Shown piece by piece: positions 23,122 through 31,394 of a DNA stretch of 64,000 nt (positions within the stretch are counted from its first letter, which is position 1; the number at the start of each line of letters is the position of its first letter). The position numbers and the translations under genes are program-made. The notes beneath the pieces were generated by a model. It was given only the letters and a program-made list of their open reading frames with translations, had not been told where the DNA came from and ran no database searches. Where the stretch lies: assembly GCA_900319635.1 (NCBI GenBank), contig ONPF01000019.1, positions 38,638-102,637 on the forward strand. The letters are read 5' to 3'. This DNA is from an uncultured Eubacteriales bacterium. GTDB lineage: Bacteria > Bacillota > Clostridia > Oscillospirales > Oscillospiraceae.

Positions 23122-23700
23122 TCAAGACTGCGCGCACGCTTCCGTGCCCTGGAGACCCAGCTCTTCCGCGTGGGGGCGCATGCCCTCAAGGCAGAGCTCC
23201 GTCACCTCCCGGAGCTCCATCCCCAGCATCTCGCAGCCCCGCAGGATCACCTCCCGGTCGCATTTGGCGGCAAATTTCTTGTCCTTGAACTTCTTCAGCA
23301 CGCTCTTGGCCTCCAGATCCAGCAGCCCGTGGGGGCGCATCCGGGCGCAGGCCTGGATGATGCCGGTGAGCTCGTCCACGGTAAAGAGGCTCTTTTCCAG
23401 GTTTGTCTCGGGCTTCACGTCGCTGCACTGGCCCCAACCGTGGCTGAGAATGGCGCGCACGTCCTCCGGCGCGACTCCGGCGGCCAGCAGCGGCTCCTCC
23501 GTGTGCTGCAGATGCTCCTCCGGGTATTTCTCATAGTCGTAATCGTGCAGCATGCCGATGGCCTGCCAGCGCTCCGGCTCTTCCCCGAAGTGGGCGGCCA
23601 TGGCGCCCATGGCGTAGCAGACGTTCTTCTCGTGCAGCAGCAGGTTTTCCTGGCTGACCATGGTGGCGTTCAGCTCCCTGGCTCTCTCCAGTGTGAGCAT
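23122..23700 (-). CDS. HD-domain phosphohydrolase
   Basis: 192 aa. The HD motif is MLHDYDYEKYPEEH (~residue 51), preceded by the first His in LHEKNVCYAMGAMAAHFG, and followed by ILSHGWG and VDELTGIIQACA. This is a compact stand-alone HD hydrolase often annotated as a predicted hydrolase; the substrate is unknown. ATG 23700 begins MLTLERAREL; the longer frame extends into the promoter region. Its stop TGA fuses with the heptamer repeat (TCTTGAGTTTTGAG). Confidence 0.8.
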   Translation of the reverse strand: MLTLERARELNATMVSQENLLLHEKNVCYAMGAMAAHFGEEPERWQAIGMLHDYDYEKYPEEHLQHTEEPLLAAGVAPEDVRAILSHGWGQCSDVKPETNLEKSLFTVDELTGIIQACARMRPHGLLDLEAKSVLKKFKDKKFAAKCDREVILRGCEMLGMELREVTELCLEGMRPHAEELGLQGTEACAQS

Positions 23701-23789
23701 GGCGATCTCTCCTTTTCCTCCGGGCGCCGCCCGTTTTTTCTTTATTATACAAAAGCAGCGGGAAATTGCAAGCCCCGCCCGTGACAAGA

Positions 23790-23819
23790 ACTGCCCGCCG
23801 GCTTTTGCCGGCGGGCAGT
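23790..23819 (-). terminator. Terminator after the aminotransferase gene
   Basis: ACTGCCCGCCGGC stem with perfect complement and AAAA/TTTT loop, 18 bases after the aminotransferase stop. Confidence 0.75.
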
Positions 23820-23837
23820 GTGCTCATAATGAAAAGC

Positions 23838-25022
23838 TCAGCAGAGGCCGTATTCCTCGGCCAGCTTCCGGAAGGCGGGCATGGAGCGGCGGATCTGATC
23901 GGCGGAGACGCAGTAGGCGATGCGGACATAGCCGGGGACGCCGAAATCGTCGCTGGGCACCAGCAGCAGCTCGTACTGCTTGGCCTGCTCGGCAAAGGCC
24001 TTGGCGTCGGGCTCCGGGGTCTTCACGAAGAGGTAGAAGGCGCCGTCGGGGTACACGCAGTCAAAGCCCAGCTCCTTCAGACCGTTGTAGAGCAGATCCC
24101 GGTTTATTTTGTACTGGGAGATGTCGGAGGTCTTGTCGATGCACTTTTCCACCACCCGCTGCATCAGGCTGGGGGCGTTGACAAAGCCGCAGACCCGGCC
24201 GCCGCCGCAGATGGCGGCGAAGATGGTGGCCGCGTCCTGCATCCGGGTGCTGACGGCGAGATAGCCGATGCGCTCACCCGGCAGGGACAGGGACTTGCTG
24301 TAGGAGTAGTCCAGGATGGCGTTGTCGTAGTAGTGCAGCACGGAGGGCACCTTCTGTCCGTCGTAGACCAGCTCCCGGTAGGGCTCGTCGGAGATCAGGT
24401 AAATGGGATGGCCGAAGCGCAGCTCCGCCTCGTGCAGGATGCCGGTGAGCTTCTTCAGACTCTCCTCCGAGAGGATGACGCCGGAGGGGTTGTTGGGGGT
24501 GTTGACGATGACGAGCTTGGTCTTCTCCGTGATGCTGCGCTCCAGCGCTTCCAGATCCGGCTGGAGCTTTTCCGTGGGCGGAACGGGGACCAGCTTGCCG
24601 CCCACGCCCTCGGTGAACATGCGGTACTCGGGGAAAAAGGGGGCGAAGGCGATGACCTCCTCGCCGGGGAGCAGCAGGGCGTGCATGCAGATGGCAAGAC
24701 CCGCAGCGGCGCCGCAGGTGACGTAGATCAGATCCTCCCGGGCGGGCAGCTCGAAGCGGGTCTGCAGGTCATGGGCGATGGTTTTGCGCAGGCTGGGCAG
24801 GCCAACGGCGGCGGTGTAGCCGTGGAGCTGGATGCTGTCCAGGCTCAGCAGCTCGCGGATGGCCTCCTCCACGCAGGCCGGCGCCGGGATGCTGGGGTTG
24901 CCCAGGCTGAAGTCGAAGACTTGATCCGCGCCGATTTCCGCCTTGCGCTTGGCGCCGTAGGCGGCCAGCTCGCGGATGCAGCTCTTGCTGAGACCGAAAC
25001 CGAGAATCTTGTTTGGAAGCAT
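23838..25022 (-). CDS. PLP-dependent aminotransferase, class I
   Basis: 394 aa fold-type I aminotransferase. N-terminal FDFSLGNPSIPAP, LHGYTAAVGLPSLRKTIA, the PLP-phosphate block YVTCGAAAGL, NTPNNPSGVILS, DEPYRELVYDG, and the Schiff-base Lys in DYSYSKSLSLPGERIGYLA. The C-terminal part ends with VRIAYCVS (substrate carboxylate Arg). It resembles aspartate/aromatic aminotransferases of Clostridia, but the exact amino acid cannot be set. A TTGCCA-17-TATAAT promoter lies upstream (~25060-25095). Confidence 0.9.
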   Translation of the reverse strand: MLPNKILGFGLSKSCIRELAAYGAKRKAEIGADQVFDFSLGNPSIPAPACVEEAIRELLSLDSIQLHGYTAAVGLPSLRKTIAHDLQTRFELPAREDLIYVTCGAAAGLAICMHALLLPGEEVIAFAPFFPEYRMFTEGVGGKLVPVPPTEKLQPDLEALERSITEKTKLVIVNTPNNPSGVILSEESLKKLTGILHEAELRFGHPIYLISDEPYRELVYDGQKVPSVLHYYDNAILDYSYSKSLSLPGERIGYLAVSTRMQDAATIFAAICGGGRVCGFVNAPSLMQRVVEKCIDKTSDISQYKINRDLLYNGLKELGFDCVYPDGAFYLFVKTPEPDAKAFAEQAKQYELLLVPSDDFGVPGYVRIAYCVSADQIRRSMPAFRKLAEEYGLC

Positions 25023-25144
25023 AGTGATGGTTCTCCCTTTCCTGTTATTTCAAGCTCATGTCTGCATTATACGGCGTATGAGACAAAATGGCAAGAGCTT
25101 TATGAATCCTGCCCAAAAGTCCGGGAAAATAGGCAAAAAAATGA

Positions 25145-25173
25145 TTGACTTCAACTAAAAAATAAGGTATGCT
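25145..25173 (+). promoter_or_regulatory. Promoter of the galactokinase gene
   Basis: TTGACT (25145-25150), 17-bp spacer, TATGCT (25168-25173), 50 bases before the GTG start. Confidence 0.65.
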
Positions 25174-25222
25174 TTTCTTGTTAGAAAATGGAAATGCAGG
25201 GGATTGAAGCGGGGAGAACAGT

Positions 25223-26302
25223 GTGAAAAAAACCTTCCATGTGTCCGGCAGGACGGAGCTTGCCGGCAATCATACCGACCACCAGAACGGCCGTATTTTG
25301 GCCTCCACCGTGCAGATGGAGCTCACTGCCCGGGTGGAGCCCAACGACAGCGGCCTGATCCGGGTGAAAAGCCAGGGCTTCGGCCCTCGGGAAGTGAATC
25401 TTGCCCAGCTGGGCGTGCGGCCCCGGGAGTTTGGCTCGCCGGAGGCGCTGATCCGGGGCGTGGCGGCCTCCTTCCGGGAGCTGGGGCTGACGGTGGGCGG
25501 CTTCGACGCGGAGCTGCGCAGCACGCTGCCGGTGGGAGTGGGGCTCTCATCCTCGGCGGCCTTCTCGGTGATGATCGGCCGGATCCTCAGCGAGCTCTAC
25601 AACGGCGGCCAAGTGGCGCCTCTGGTCATCGCCCGGGCGGGGCAGCAGGCGGAAAACCGCTTTTTCGGCAAGCCCTGCGGGTTGATGAGCCAGCTGGTCT
25701 GCGCCCTTGAGCACACGGTGTATGTGGATTTCAAGACCATGGAGATCCGCCGGGTGGACGCGGACTTTGCCGCCATGGGGCTCACCCTGTGCCTGACGGA
25801 TACCGGCGGCAGCCACGCGGGATTGGACAGCTCCTATGCCCGCATCCCGGCGGACATGGTGTATATCGCCAATCTCTTTGACAAGGGCGTGCTGGGGGAT
25901 GTGGATCCGGCGGCATTTCGCGCCAAGGGCTGGGATCCCTCCAACCGTCCCGTGCGCCGGGCCATGCACTTTTTTGATGAGAACGAGCGGGTTCCCCTCA
26001 TGCGGGACGCGCTGGAGCGGCGGGACGGGGAGAGCTATCTGCGCCTGATGAACGAATCCGGCCGCTCCTCGGAGAAGCTGCTGAACAACATCGTCACCAG
26101 CGCCACCGGGGACGAGAAGCTGGCCCAGGGCCTGGAGCGCAGCGCCGCGCTTCTGGAGGGGAAGGGCGCCTGGCGGGTGCACGGCGGCGGCTTTGCCGGC
26201 TGCGTGCAGGCGCTGATGCCCACGGATTATTTTGAGGCCTACAAGGCGGAGATGGAGAAGAGCTTCGGCCCCGGCTCCTGCCGGGAGATCCGCCTGAGCT
26301 AG
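25223..26302 (+). CDS. galK: Galactokinase-family GHMP kinase
   Basis: 359 aa. The galactokinase signature appears as GRTELAGNHTDHQNG (normally GRVNLIGEHTDY), the GHMP ATP loop as LPVGVGLSSSAAF, and motif 3 as GAWRVHGGGFAGCVQAL. It phosphorylates galactose (or a related sugar) with ATP at C1. The start is GTG 25223 (VKKTFHVSG). No other Leloir gene is adjacent, and Glu in the substrate motif is Asn (GNHTD), so a different sugar is possible. The stop TAG is followed at once by TTTTGAG. Confidence 0.87.
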   Translation: MKKTFHVSGRTELAGNHTDHQNGRILASTVQMELTARVEPNDSGLIRVKSQGFGPREVNLAQLGVRPREFGSPEALIRGVAASFRELGLTVGGFDAELRSTLPVGVGLSSSAAFSVMIGRILSELYNGGQVAPLVIARAGQQAENRFFGKPCGLMSQLVCALEHTVYVDFKTMEIRRVDADFAAMGLTLCLTDTGGSHAGLDSSYARIPADMVYIANLFDKGVLGDVDPAAFRAKGWDPSNRPVRRAMHFFDENERVPLMRDALERRDGESYLRLMNESGRSSEKLLNNIVTSATGDEKLAQGLERSAALLEGKGAWRVHGGGFAGCVQALMPTDYFEAYKAEMEKSFGPGSCREIRLS

Positions 26303-26596
26303 TTTTGAGCAAACGGGCGCGTTGCAAAGTGCGAAACAGATGCGAAAACCCTGGTTGTATCGTAGGGGAGGGCCTTGTGCCCTCCCGGCGGGCCAGCGCT
26401 CGTATAGCAAAGAAATGTTCGGTGAATTCGTACAATCTGCGAATTCGCCGAACATTTTTTAGACAATACCCCGTGCTGCCGGGAGGGGAGCGTACCCATG
26501 AAGGTTAGCCCCTTACGGTGGTGACTGGGCTATGAGCGTATTTTGCAACAGCCTCGTTTTTGCTCTTCTCAAAACTCAAAACTGCAAACTCAAAAC
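26303..26596. repeat. Family D element with REP half and terminator
   Basis: Starts TTTTGAG after the galactokinase stop, ends with inverted heptamers after the M15 peptidase stop. Contains a GTAGGGGAGGGCC REP hairpin (26362-26386), an 18-bp hairpin (26413-26457) with T's on both strands and a CCCTTACGG end (26510-26519). No gene. Confidence 0.6.
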
Positions 26597-27313
26597 TTAA
26601 TTCAGCTTGCCGTTTTCCGGGATGTAGACGGCGTTGGGGTCGTAGAGCATCAGAAACTCCTCCAGGCAGAGGTCGTGCTCCGTCATGTACTTGGCGGCCT
26701 CCACACCCACATAGCGGAAATGGGCATGGGGACAGGCCACGCCGTAGAACTCCTCCTTCCCCTCCGGGAAGCGCAGCACGAAGCCGTAGTCCGGCGCGTG
26801 CTCCAGCAGCCAGGCGTAGAGCTCGCTGTCGAAGATCTCGGGATCCTCAAAGATCTCGTAGTTGGCGGAATGCTTCGGATTGTCGGTAAAATCAATGGCC
26901 AGGCCGATCTGGTGCTCGTTCACGCCGATGCCCGGGAAGGTCTTGGCAGTGAGCACCGGGTCGCGCTCACAGCGGACAAAGGTGCGCAGGTAGTTGGTTT
27001 CGATCCATTCGATGTTCCGGTAGGCCTGGGCCATGTAGATGGTGTAGCCCTCGGCCCGGGCGTCCGCCAGCAGAGCCTTGGCCGCATCCACCACCCGGGG
27101 ATCCAGACCCTGCCCCTCGATGGGGCCGTACTCGGGGGTGTACCAGGCCACGGAGTTGTAGGCGTTGCAGAGCCGGAACTCCCAGCTGGTGATGTCGATG
27201 TCTGGCAGATCCTCCGGCCGGTCACCGGCGGGCTCCTCCGCCGCAGCGCCGGTGACGCACAGCGTCAGCAGCAGCACGGAGGCCAGAAGAAGGGAAAGAA
27301 AACGGTGCTTCAT
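26597..27313 (-). CDS. Secreted M15-family D-Ala-D-Ala carboxypeptidase-like protein
   Basis: 238 aa with a cleavable signal peptide (LLLASVLLLTLCVTGAAA). VanY/M15B zinc ligands are present: EHQIGLAIDF (HxxxxxxD, ~residue 133) and CPHAHFRYVG (final His, ~residue 196), plus the YMAQAYRN block. It probably trims the terminal D-Ala of peptidoglycan stems outside the cell. Tandem paralogue of the next gene (both carry the phrase DITSWEF and end xxFRYVGVEAA.YMT), 10 bp apart on the same strand. Confidence 0.85.
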   Translation of the reverse strand: MKHRFLSLLLASVLLLTLCVTGAAAEEPAGDRPEDLPDIDITSWEFRLCNAYNSVAWYTPEYGPIEGQGLDPRVVDAAKALLADARAEGYTIYMAQAYRNIEWIETNYLRTFVRCERDPVLTAKTFPGIGVNEHQIGLAIDFTDNPKHSANYEIFEDPEIFDSELYAWLLEHAPDYGFVLRFPEGKEEFYGVACPHAHFRYVGVEAAKYMTEHDLCLEEFLMLYDPNAVYIPENGKLN

Positions 27314-27323
27314 GTGATCCTCC

Positions 27324-28265
27324 TTATTCCACCCCGTAGAGGGCCAGGAATTCCTCCAGCGTCAGGTGGTTTGCGGTCATATACTGTGCGGCCTCCACGC
27401 CCACATAGCGGAAGTGCCAGGGTTCGTACATGACGCCGGTGACGTCCTCCTTCCCGGCGGGGAAGCGCTGAACAAAGCCGTACTCCGCGCAGTGCTCGTT
27501 GAGCCACTGGTAGGTGGCGGTCTGCTCGATGGAGGAGTCCTTGATCTGGTAATAGCGGTCGGTGATGTCGCAGCAGAGCGCCAGCTGGTGCTCGCTGCAG
27601 CCGGCGGGCATGGTGATATAGTGGCCTGCGCCGTCCTTGCCGTCGGTGATGCCGTTATTCTGGCAGATGCGGGTGAAGTTTGCCGCCTGGTCGCTGTAGC
27701 TGCGGTAGCCGGAGGAGAGGAACACGGTGAGTCCCGCCTCCTTGCAGCCCAGGCCGAAGGCGATCAGCGGCTCGGCAATGCGGGCGTCCACCGGGCAGCG
27801 GTTGCCGTTATAGGCGGTCTGAATATCCGTCTCCGCCAGGGTCTGGTTCAGATAGGCCAGCTGCTCCGGCTCATAGCGGTCGATGGAGTGGTCGCCGTTA
27901 ACCAGGGTGAACTCCCAGCTGGTGATGTCCACATCCGGGGGCGTGGGCAGCCCCTGGGCGCTGGCGTTGGCGATGGCCTTGCCGTAGGGGGAGTTGGGAT
28001 CCACCGTGGGGGCGGGCGTGGCGAGTTCGCCTTCCGGCTGCCCGGGGGCAAGGATGATCTGCCCCGGCGTCTCGGTCTGGGTCTGCGGCGCGGCGGGATC
28101 GGCATTCTCCGTCTCCGTCTGGGCCGTTTCGGCCGGCGCGGTCTGGGCCTTCTGCCCGGGGAGCTTCAGGATGCTGAAGCCTGCGATCTGAAGATATGAA
28201 TAGGCAGCAAAGATCACCAGCACCAGAAAGGCCAGGACGATCCTTGTGCCGCGGGTGTAACGCAT
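27324..28265 (-). CDS. Membrane-anchored M15-family D-Ala-D-Ala carboxypeptidase
   Basis: 313 aa. N-terminal signal anchor (residues ~8-24), then a ~75-residue Pro/Thr/Gln/Glu linker, then the M15B domain with LSSGYRSYSDQ, SEHQLALCCDI (zinc His/Asp) and MYEPWHFRYVG (zinc His). It is the usual DacY-like wall-facing enzyme. ATG 28265 has GGAGG at the right distance. Upstream gene of a tandem pair; the linker should let the domain reach the wall. Confidence 0.87.
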   Translation of the reverse strand: MRYTRGTRIVLAFLVLVIFAAYSYLQIAGFSILKLPGQKAQTAPAETAQTETENADPAAPQTQTETPGQIILAPGQPEGELATPAPTVDPNSPYGKAIANASAQGLPTPPDVDITSWEFTLVNGDHSIDRYEPEQLAYLNQTLAETDIQTAYNGNRCPVDARIAEPLIAFGLGCKEAGLTVFLSSGYRSYSDQAANFTRICQNNGITDGKDGAGHYITMPAGCSEHQLALCCDITDRYYQIKDSSIEQTATYQWLNEHCAEYGFVQRFPAGKEDVTGVMYEPWHFRYVGVEAAQYMTANHLTLEEFLALYGVE

Positions 28266-28336
28266 AGCATAGTCCTCCGGAATTTGATCTCCGTTTATTT
28301 TACCATTCTGCGCCTTGCGGGTCAACAAAATTTTTG

Positions 28337-28365
28337 TTGAAGGCCCTGCGGCCATCTGGTATAAT
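28337..28365 (+). promoter_or_regulatory. Promoter of the MBL-fold gene
   Basis: TTGAAG (28337-28342), 17-bp spacer, TATAAT (28360-28365). Confidence 0.75.
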
Positions 28366-28397
28366 GGCGGCAGTAACGAAAATTGGAGGGCTGTGCG

Positions 28398-29012
28398 ATG
28401 AAGCTCACCTGGTACGGACATTCCTGTTTTTTGGTGGAGACGGCGGAGGGCTCCGTTCTGCTGGATCCCTATTCCCCCGGCAGCGTTCCGGGGCTGCAGC
28501 TGCCGGCGCTCACGGCGGATCTGGTGCTGTGCAGCCACGGCCACCGTGATCACGGCTACCGGGAGGGCGTGAAGCTCAGCGGCAGGACTCCCGCGCTGCG
28601 CGTGCAGCGGCTGGAGACCTTCCATGACGAGAAGGGCGGCGCCCTGCGCGGCCCGAACACCGTCCACATCCTGGAGGCGGAGGGGCTGCGCGTCGTCCAC
28701 CTGGGCGACCTGGGGCATATGCTGAGCCCGGAGCAGATCGCCGCCCTGGGGCGGGTGGATCTGCTGCTGATCCCCGTGGGCGGTCACTATACCATTGACG
28801 GGTCAACCGCGGCGAAGCTGGCCTCTGCCATCGGCGCGGGCATCACAGTGCCCATGCACTACCGGGGCGAGGGCTTTGGCTACGACGTCATCGGCACGGT
28901 GGAGCCCTTCCTGTCGCGGCAGGGAGAAGTCCAGCGGCTGGACAGCAATGTGCTGACGCCTAAGCGGCGGGAGACGCCGGTGACGGTTGTGCTCCGCTGC
29001 CCGGTGAAGTAA
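28398..29012 (+). CDS. MBL-fold metallo-hydrolase (UlaG-like)
   Basis: 204 aa. Begins with the UlaG-type strand KLTWYGHSCFLVE and LLDPYSPG; metal ligands CSHGHRDHGY (HxHxDH), HLGDLGH, and PMHYRGEG. Proteins like this are predicted Zn/Mn-dependent hydrolases, often called L-ascorbate-6-P lactonase-like without proof. Start ATG 28398 with GGAGGG; the in-frame TTG upstream overlaps this site. The next gene follows after 22 bp. Confidence 0.85.
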   Translation: MKLTWYGHSCFLVETAEGSVLLDPYSPGSVPGLQLPALTADLVLCSHGHRDHGYREGVKLSGRTPALRVQRLETFHDEKGGALRGPNTVHILEAEGLRVVHLGDLGHMLSPEQIAALGRVDLLLIPVGGHYTIDGSTAAKLASAIGAGITVPMHYRGEGFGYDVIGTVEPFLSRQGEVQRLDSNVLTPKRRETPVTVVLRCPVK

Positions 29013-29034
29013 AAGGCGGAAAGGAACGAGAGAG

Positions 29035-29586
29035 ATGCAAGTTCGCTACAAATGGTCGGCGCTGCTGCTGATCCTGGCGCTGCTGGCCTCGCTGCTTTGC
29101 GCCTGCGGGGTGACGCCCGCGTCCCCCCGGCCGGAGCAGGAAGACCTGGTGCTGCTCCAGGATACCCCCGCGCCTGCCCCGGGCACGGCGCAGGAGGAGC
29201 AGGAGATATCCGCCCCAGACGCGGCGCAGGAGACGCCGCTGCCGGAGGACGGCAGCTATACCACCAAGGAGGACGTCTGCGCCTACCTGATCGCCTACGG
29301 CCGCCTGCCCTCCAACTTTATCACCAAAAACGAGGCCCGCGCCGCCGGTTGGGAGGGCGGGGCTCTGGAGCCCTACTGCCCCGGCAAGTGCATCGGGGGC
29401 GACCGCTTCGGCAACCGGGAGGGGCTGCTGCCCTCCGCCAGGGGCCGGGTCTGGACGGAGTGCGACATCAACACCCTGGGCGCCCGCTCCCGGGGCGCGG
29501 AGCGTCTGGTGTTCTCCAACGACGGTCTCATTTATTACACCGGGGATCACTACGAGAGCTTTGAGCTGCTCTACGGCGAACCCTGA
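29035..29586 (+). CDS. Barnase-like extracellular ribonuclease lipoprotein
   Basis: 183 aa: lipoprotein signal (LLCAC-G, Cys ~24), acidic Pro-rich linker (~residues 30-75), then a complete barnase/N1-type guanyl-specific RNase domain. It aligns with barnase through VCAYLIAYGRLPSNFITKNEA, GGDRFGNREG, and the catalytic triad: Glu in GRVWTECDI, Arg in AERLVFSNDG, His in TGDHYESF. It would cut RNA after G outside the cell or at the surface. No barstar-like inhibitor is adjacent. Followed by a terminator. Confidence 0.85.
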   Translation: MQVRYKWSALLLILALLASLLCACGVTPASPRPEQEDLVLLQDTPAPAPGTAQEEQEISAPDAAQETPLPEDGSYTTKEDVCAYLIAYGRLPSNFITKNEARAAGWEGGALEPYCPGKCIGGDRFGNREGLLPSARGRVWTECDINTLGARSRGAERLVFSNDGLIYYTGDHYESFELLYGEP

Positions 29587-29593
29587 ACCGAAT

Positions 29594-29616
29594 CCCGCCT
29601 CTTTATCGGAGGCGGG
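29594..29616 (+). terminator. Intrinsic terminator
   Basis: CCCGCCTC-tttatcg-GAGGCGGG followed by TCTTTCTTTT. Confidence 0.9.
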
Positions 29617-29634
29617 TCTTTCTTTTGACAGCTT

Positions 29635-29748
29635 TTCGACAAAATTCGACAAATTATTTTTGCACAGACTGCAAAAATATGTCGAACCAGCTTGCTCCTT
29701 GTAGAAGAATCAGATATTATGTCAACAAATAATCCACGCGGTTCGACA
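29635..29748 (+). promoter_or_regulatory. Cluster of 0A boxes before spo0A
   Basis: Four exact Spo0A boxes (TGTCGAA or its complement TTCGACA): 29635-29641, 29645-29651, 29680-29686, 29742-29748; a near match TGTCAAC at 29720. This implies direct autoregulation of spo0A. Confidence 0.85.
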
Positions 29749-29863
29749 GAATACTCTTGTGGCGAAAGTGCGCGGTATGGTAAATTTACAGCGACAAAAC
29801 GGTGAAACTGCTTCCGGAAATTCCGAAGTACCCTACATACCGCAATGATGGGAGGAACAAGTT

Positions 29864-30661
29864 ATGGAAACTACTATTCGCATCCTGCTGGCAGACGCAA
29901 ATGCCGATTTCGGAAAGCTGCTCAGCGAGCGCTTTGCCGCCGAGCGAGGATTCGAGCTGGTGGGGATCGCCGCGGACGGCCAGGAGGCGCTGGACATGGT
30001 GAGCCAGCTGCGGCCGGATCTGCTGCTGACGGAACTGGTGCTGCCAAAGCTGGACGGGCTGGAGCTGCTGCGCCGCCTGCCGGAGACCGGCGTCCGCTGC
30101 CGCTGCATCGTGCTCTCCGGCTTCATCAACAACAAGGTGATCGCAGACTGCGCGGCGCGGGGTGCGGATTATTTCATGCCCAAGCCCTGCGACCTGGGCG
30201 CGCTGCTGGAGCGGGTGCGCCAGCTGGCCGACGGGGAGGGGGAAGAGCTGCCCCTGGAGGGGATCGACTGCCGCCCCGCCGCCCGCATCAGCCGCCAGGA
30301 GGCGGATCTGGAGGCGACGGTCACCGACATCATCCACGAGATCGGCGTGCCCGCCCACATCAAGGGCTATCAGTATCTGCGGGAGGCCATCATCCTCACC
30401 ATCCAGGATATGGACGTGATCAACGCCGTCACCAAGGTGCTCTATCCCGAGGTGGCCAAGCGCTTTGCCACCACGCCCAGCCGGGTGGAGCGGGCCATCC
30501 GCCACGCCATCGAGGTGGCCTGGGACCGGGGCGACATCGAGGTGCTGCAGAAGTACTTCGGCTACACGGTGTCGAATATCAAGGGAAAGCCCACCAATAG
30601 CGAGTTCATCGCCATGATCGCGGACTCTTTGACCCTGCGGCAGAAGCAGGCGAGACGGTGA
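29864..30661 (+). CDS. spo0A: Stage 0 sporulation protein A with altered phosphorylation site
   Basis: 265 aa. The C-terminal effector domain is canonical: [18 protein letters not shown] and [20 protein letters not shown]. The receiver aligns to B. subtilis Spo0A throughout, but the phospho-acceptor Asp is Glu57 ([13 protein letters not shown]; codon GAA at 30032-30034), and the second acidic-pocket Asp is Ala12 (LLADAN). The Thr/Ser (VLSGF) and Lys (MPKPCD) positions remain. Either it works without phosphorylation, with Glu as a partial mimic, or it is controlled otherwise. 0A boxes upstream show that its binding sites persist. GGAGGAAC precedes the ATG. Confidence 0.95.
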   Translation: METTIRILLADANADFGKLLSERFAAERGFELVGIAADGQEALDMVSQLRPDLLLTELVLPKLDGLELLRRLPETGVRCRCIVLSGFINNKVIADCAARGADYFMPKPCDLGALLERVRQLADGEGEELPLEGIDCRPAARISRQEADLEATVTDIIHEIGVPAHIKGYQYLREAIILTIQDMDVINAVTKVLYPEVAKRFATTPSRVERAIRHAIEVAWDRGDIEVLQKYFGYTVSNIKGKPTNSEFIAMIADSLTLRQKQARR

Positions 30662-30876
30662 CCGTTTGTAGGGGCCGACGCCCTCGGCGGCCCGCAAAAT
30701 CGGCTTTTCCCGCACAAATTCTCCAATTTTGCGGACCGGGCGAATTATCGAAAAACCAACGAACACTGTAAAAGTATGCGTGATAATCGCCTGAGATACC
30801 AATAAACTTTTTTGCCCGAACCAATGAAGTTCCCCTGTTTGCTGCCTCTTGAAAAAACCAGCAAACAGGGGGATTT
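30662..30876. other. Intergenic region with REP unit and terminator
   Basis: A GTAGGGGCCGACG REP hairpin at 30668-30693, an AT-rich stretch without features, and a terminator at 30832-30871 (CCCCTGTTTGCTG with complement, then ATTTTTAT) that serves spo0A and, on the other strand, the RAYT gene. Confidence 0.65.
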
Positions 30877-31371
30877 TTATAGTGGATAATACCGATCCTC
30901 AACCCAGCGGGCGGGATTGTTTTCAATGTACTCACAGATTTCATTGTAATCTTTCTCGTTTCGGATCACATGCTCATAGTACCCGCGCTGCCAGAGCGAC
31001 CCCGTCAAACCTTTTTCCCTACAGTGGTTCGCAGAAAGCGATTTCAGTGCACCGACGATCCGTCCAAGCGTAGGGGCGACCCTTGTGGTCGCCCGCGTCT
31101 GGCCGATCAAGCAAATGAAATGGATATGGTTAGGCATGATAACAAAGGGCTTGATCTGAACAGCATAAAGATTTTTCGTCTGTTTTAAACATTGTTCCAC
31201 GAGCTTTCCATGTTCGGTCAGTGTCAGGGACGGGCGACCGCAAGGGTCGCCCCTACAGACAGACGACAAGATGCAACGCCGGTCGTGGGTGCAAATTGTG
31301 ACAAAATAGGCGCCGAGGGCGCTGTAATCGTAGTCCGGCAGGCGGATTTGTTTCCGCTTCGGCAAGTCCAT
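30877..31371 (-). CDS. REP-associated tyrosine transposase (RAYT, Y1/HUH superfamily)
   Basis: 164 aa. The HUH motif is PNHIHFICL, and the likely catalytic Tyr lies in the C-terminal helix NEKDYNEICEYIEN; FVTICTHDR near the N-terminus is typical of transposase_17/TnpA_REP. It would nick and join single-stranded REP hairpins. Two of its own family A repeats lie in frame within the coding sequence (31070-31095, 31232-31256), encoding RATTRVAP and RGDPCGRPSL inserts. ATG 31371 has GGAGGTG. Two more REPs lie just upstream and one downstream. Confidence 0.9.
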   Translation of the reverse strand: MDLPKRKQIRLPDYDYSALGAYFVTICTHDRRCILSSVCRGDPCGRPSLTLTEHGKLVEQCLKQTKNLYAVQIKPFVIMPNHIHFICLIGQTRATTRVAPTLGRIVGALKSLSANHCREKGLTGSLWQRGYYEHVIRNEKDYNEICEYIENNPARWVEDRYYPL

Positions 31372-31394
31372 GGAACTCACACCTCCGATTATCT

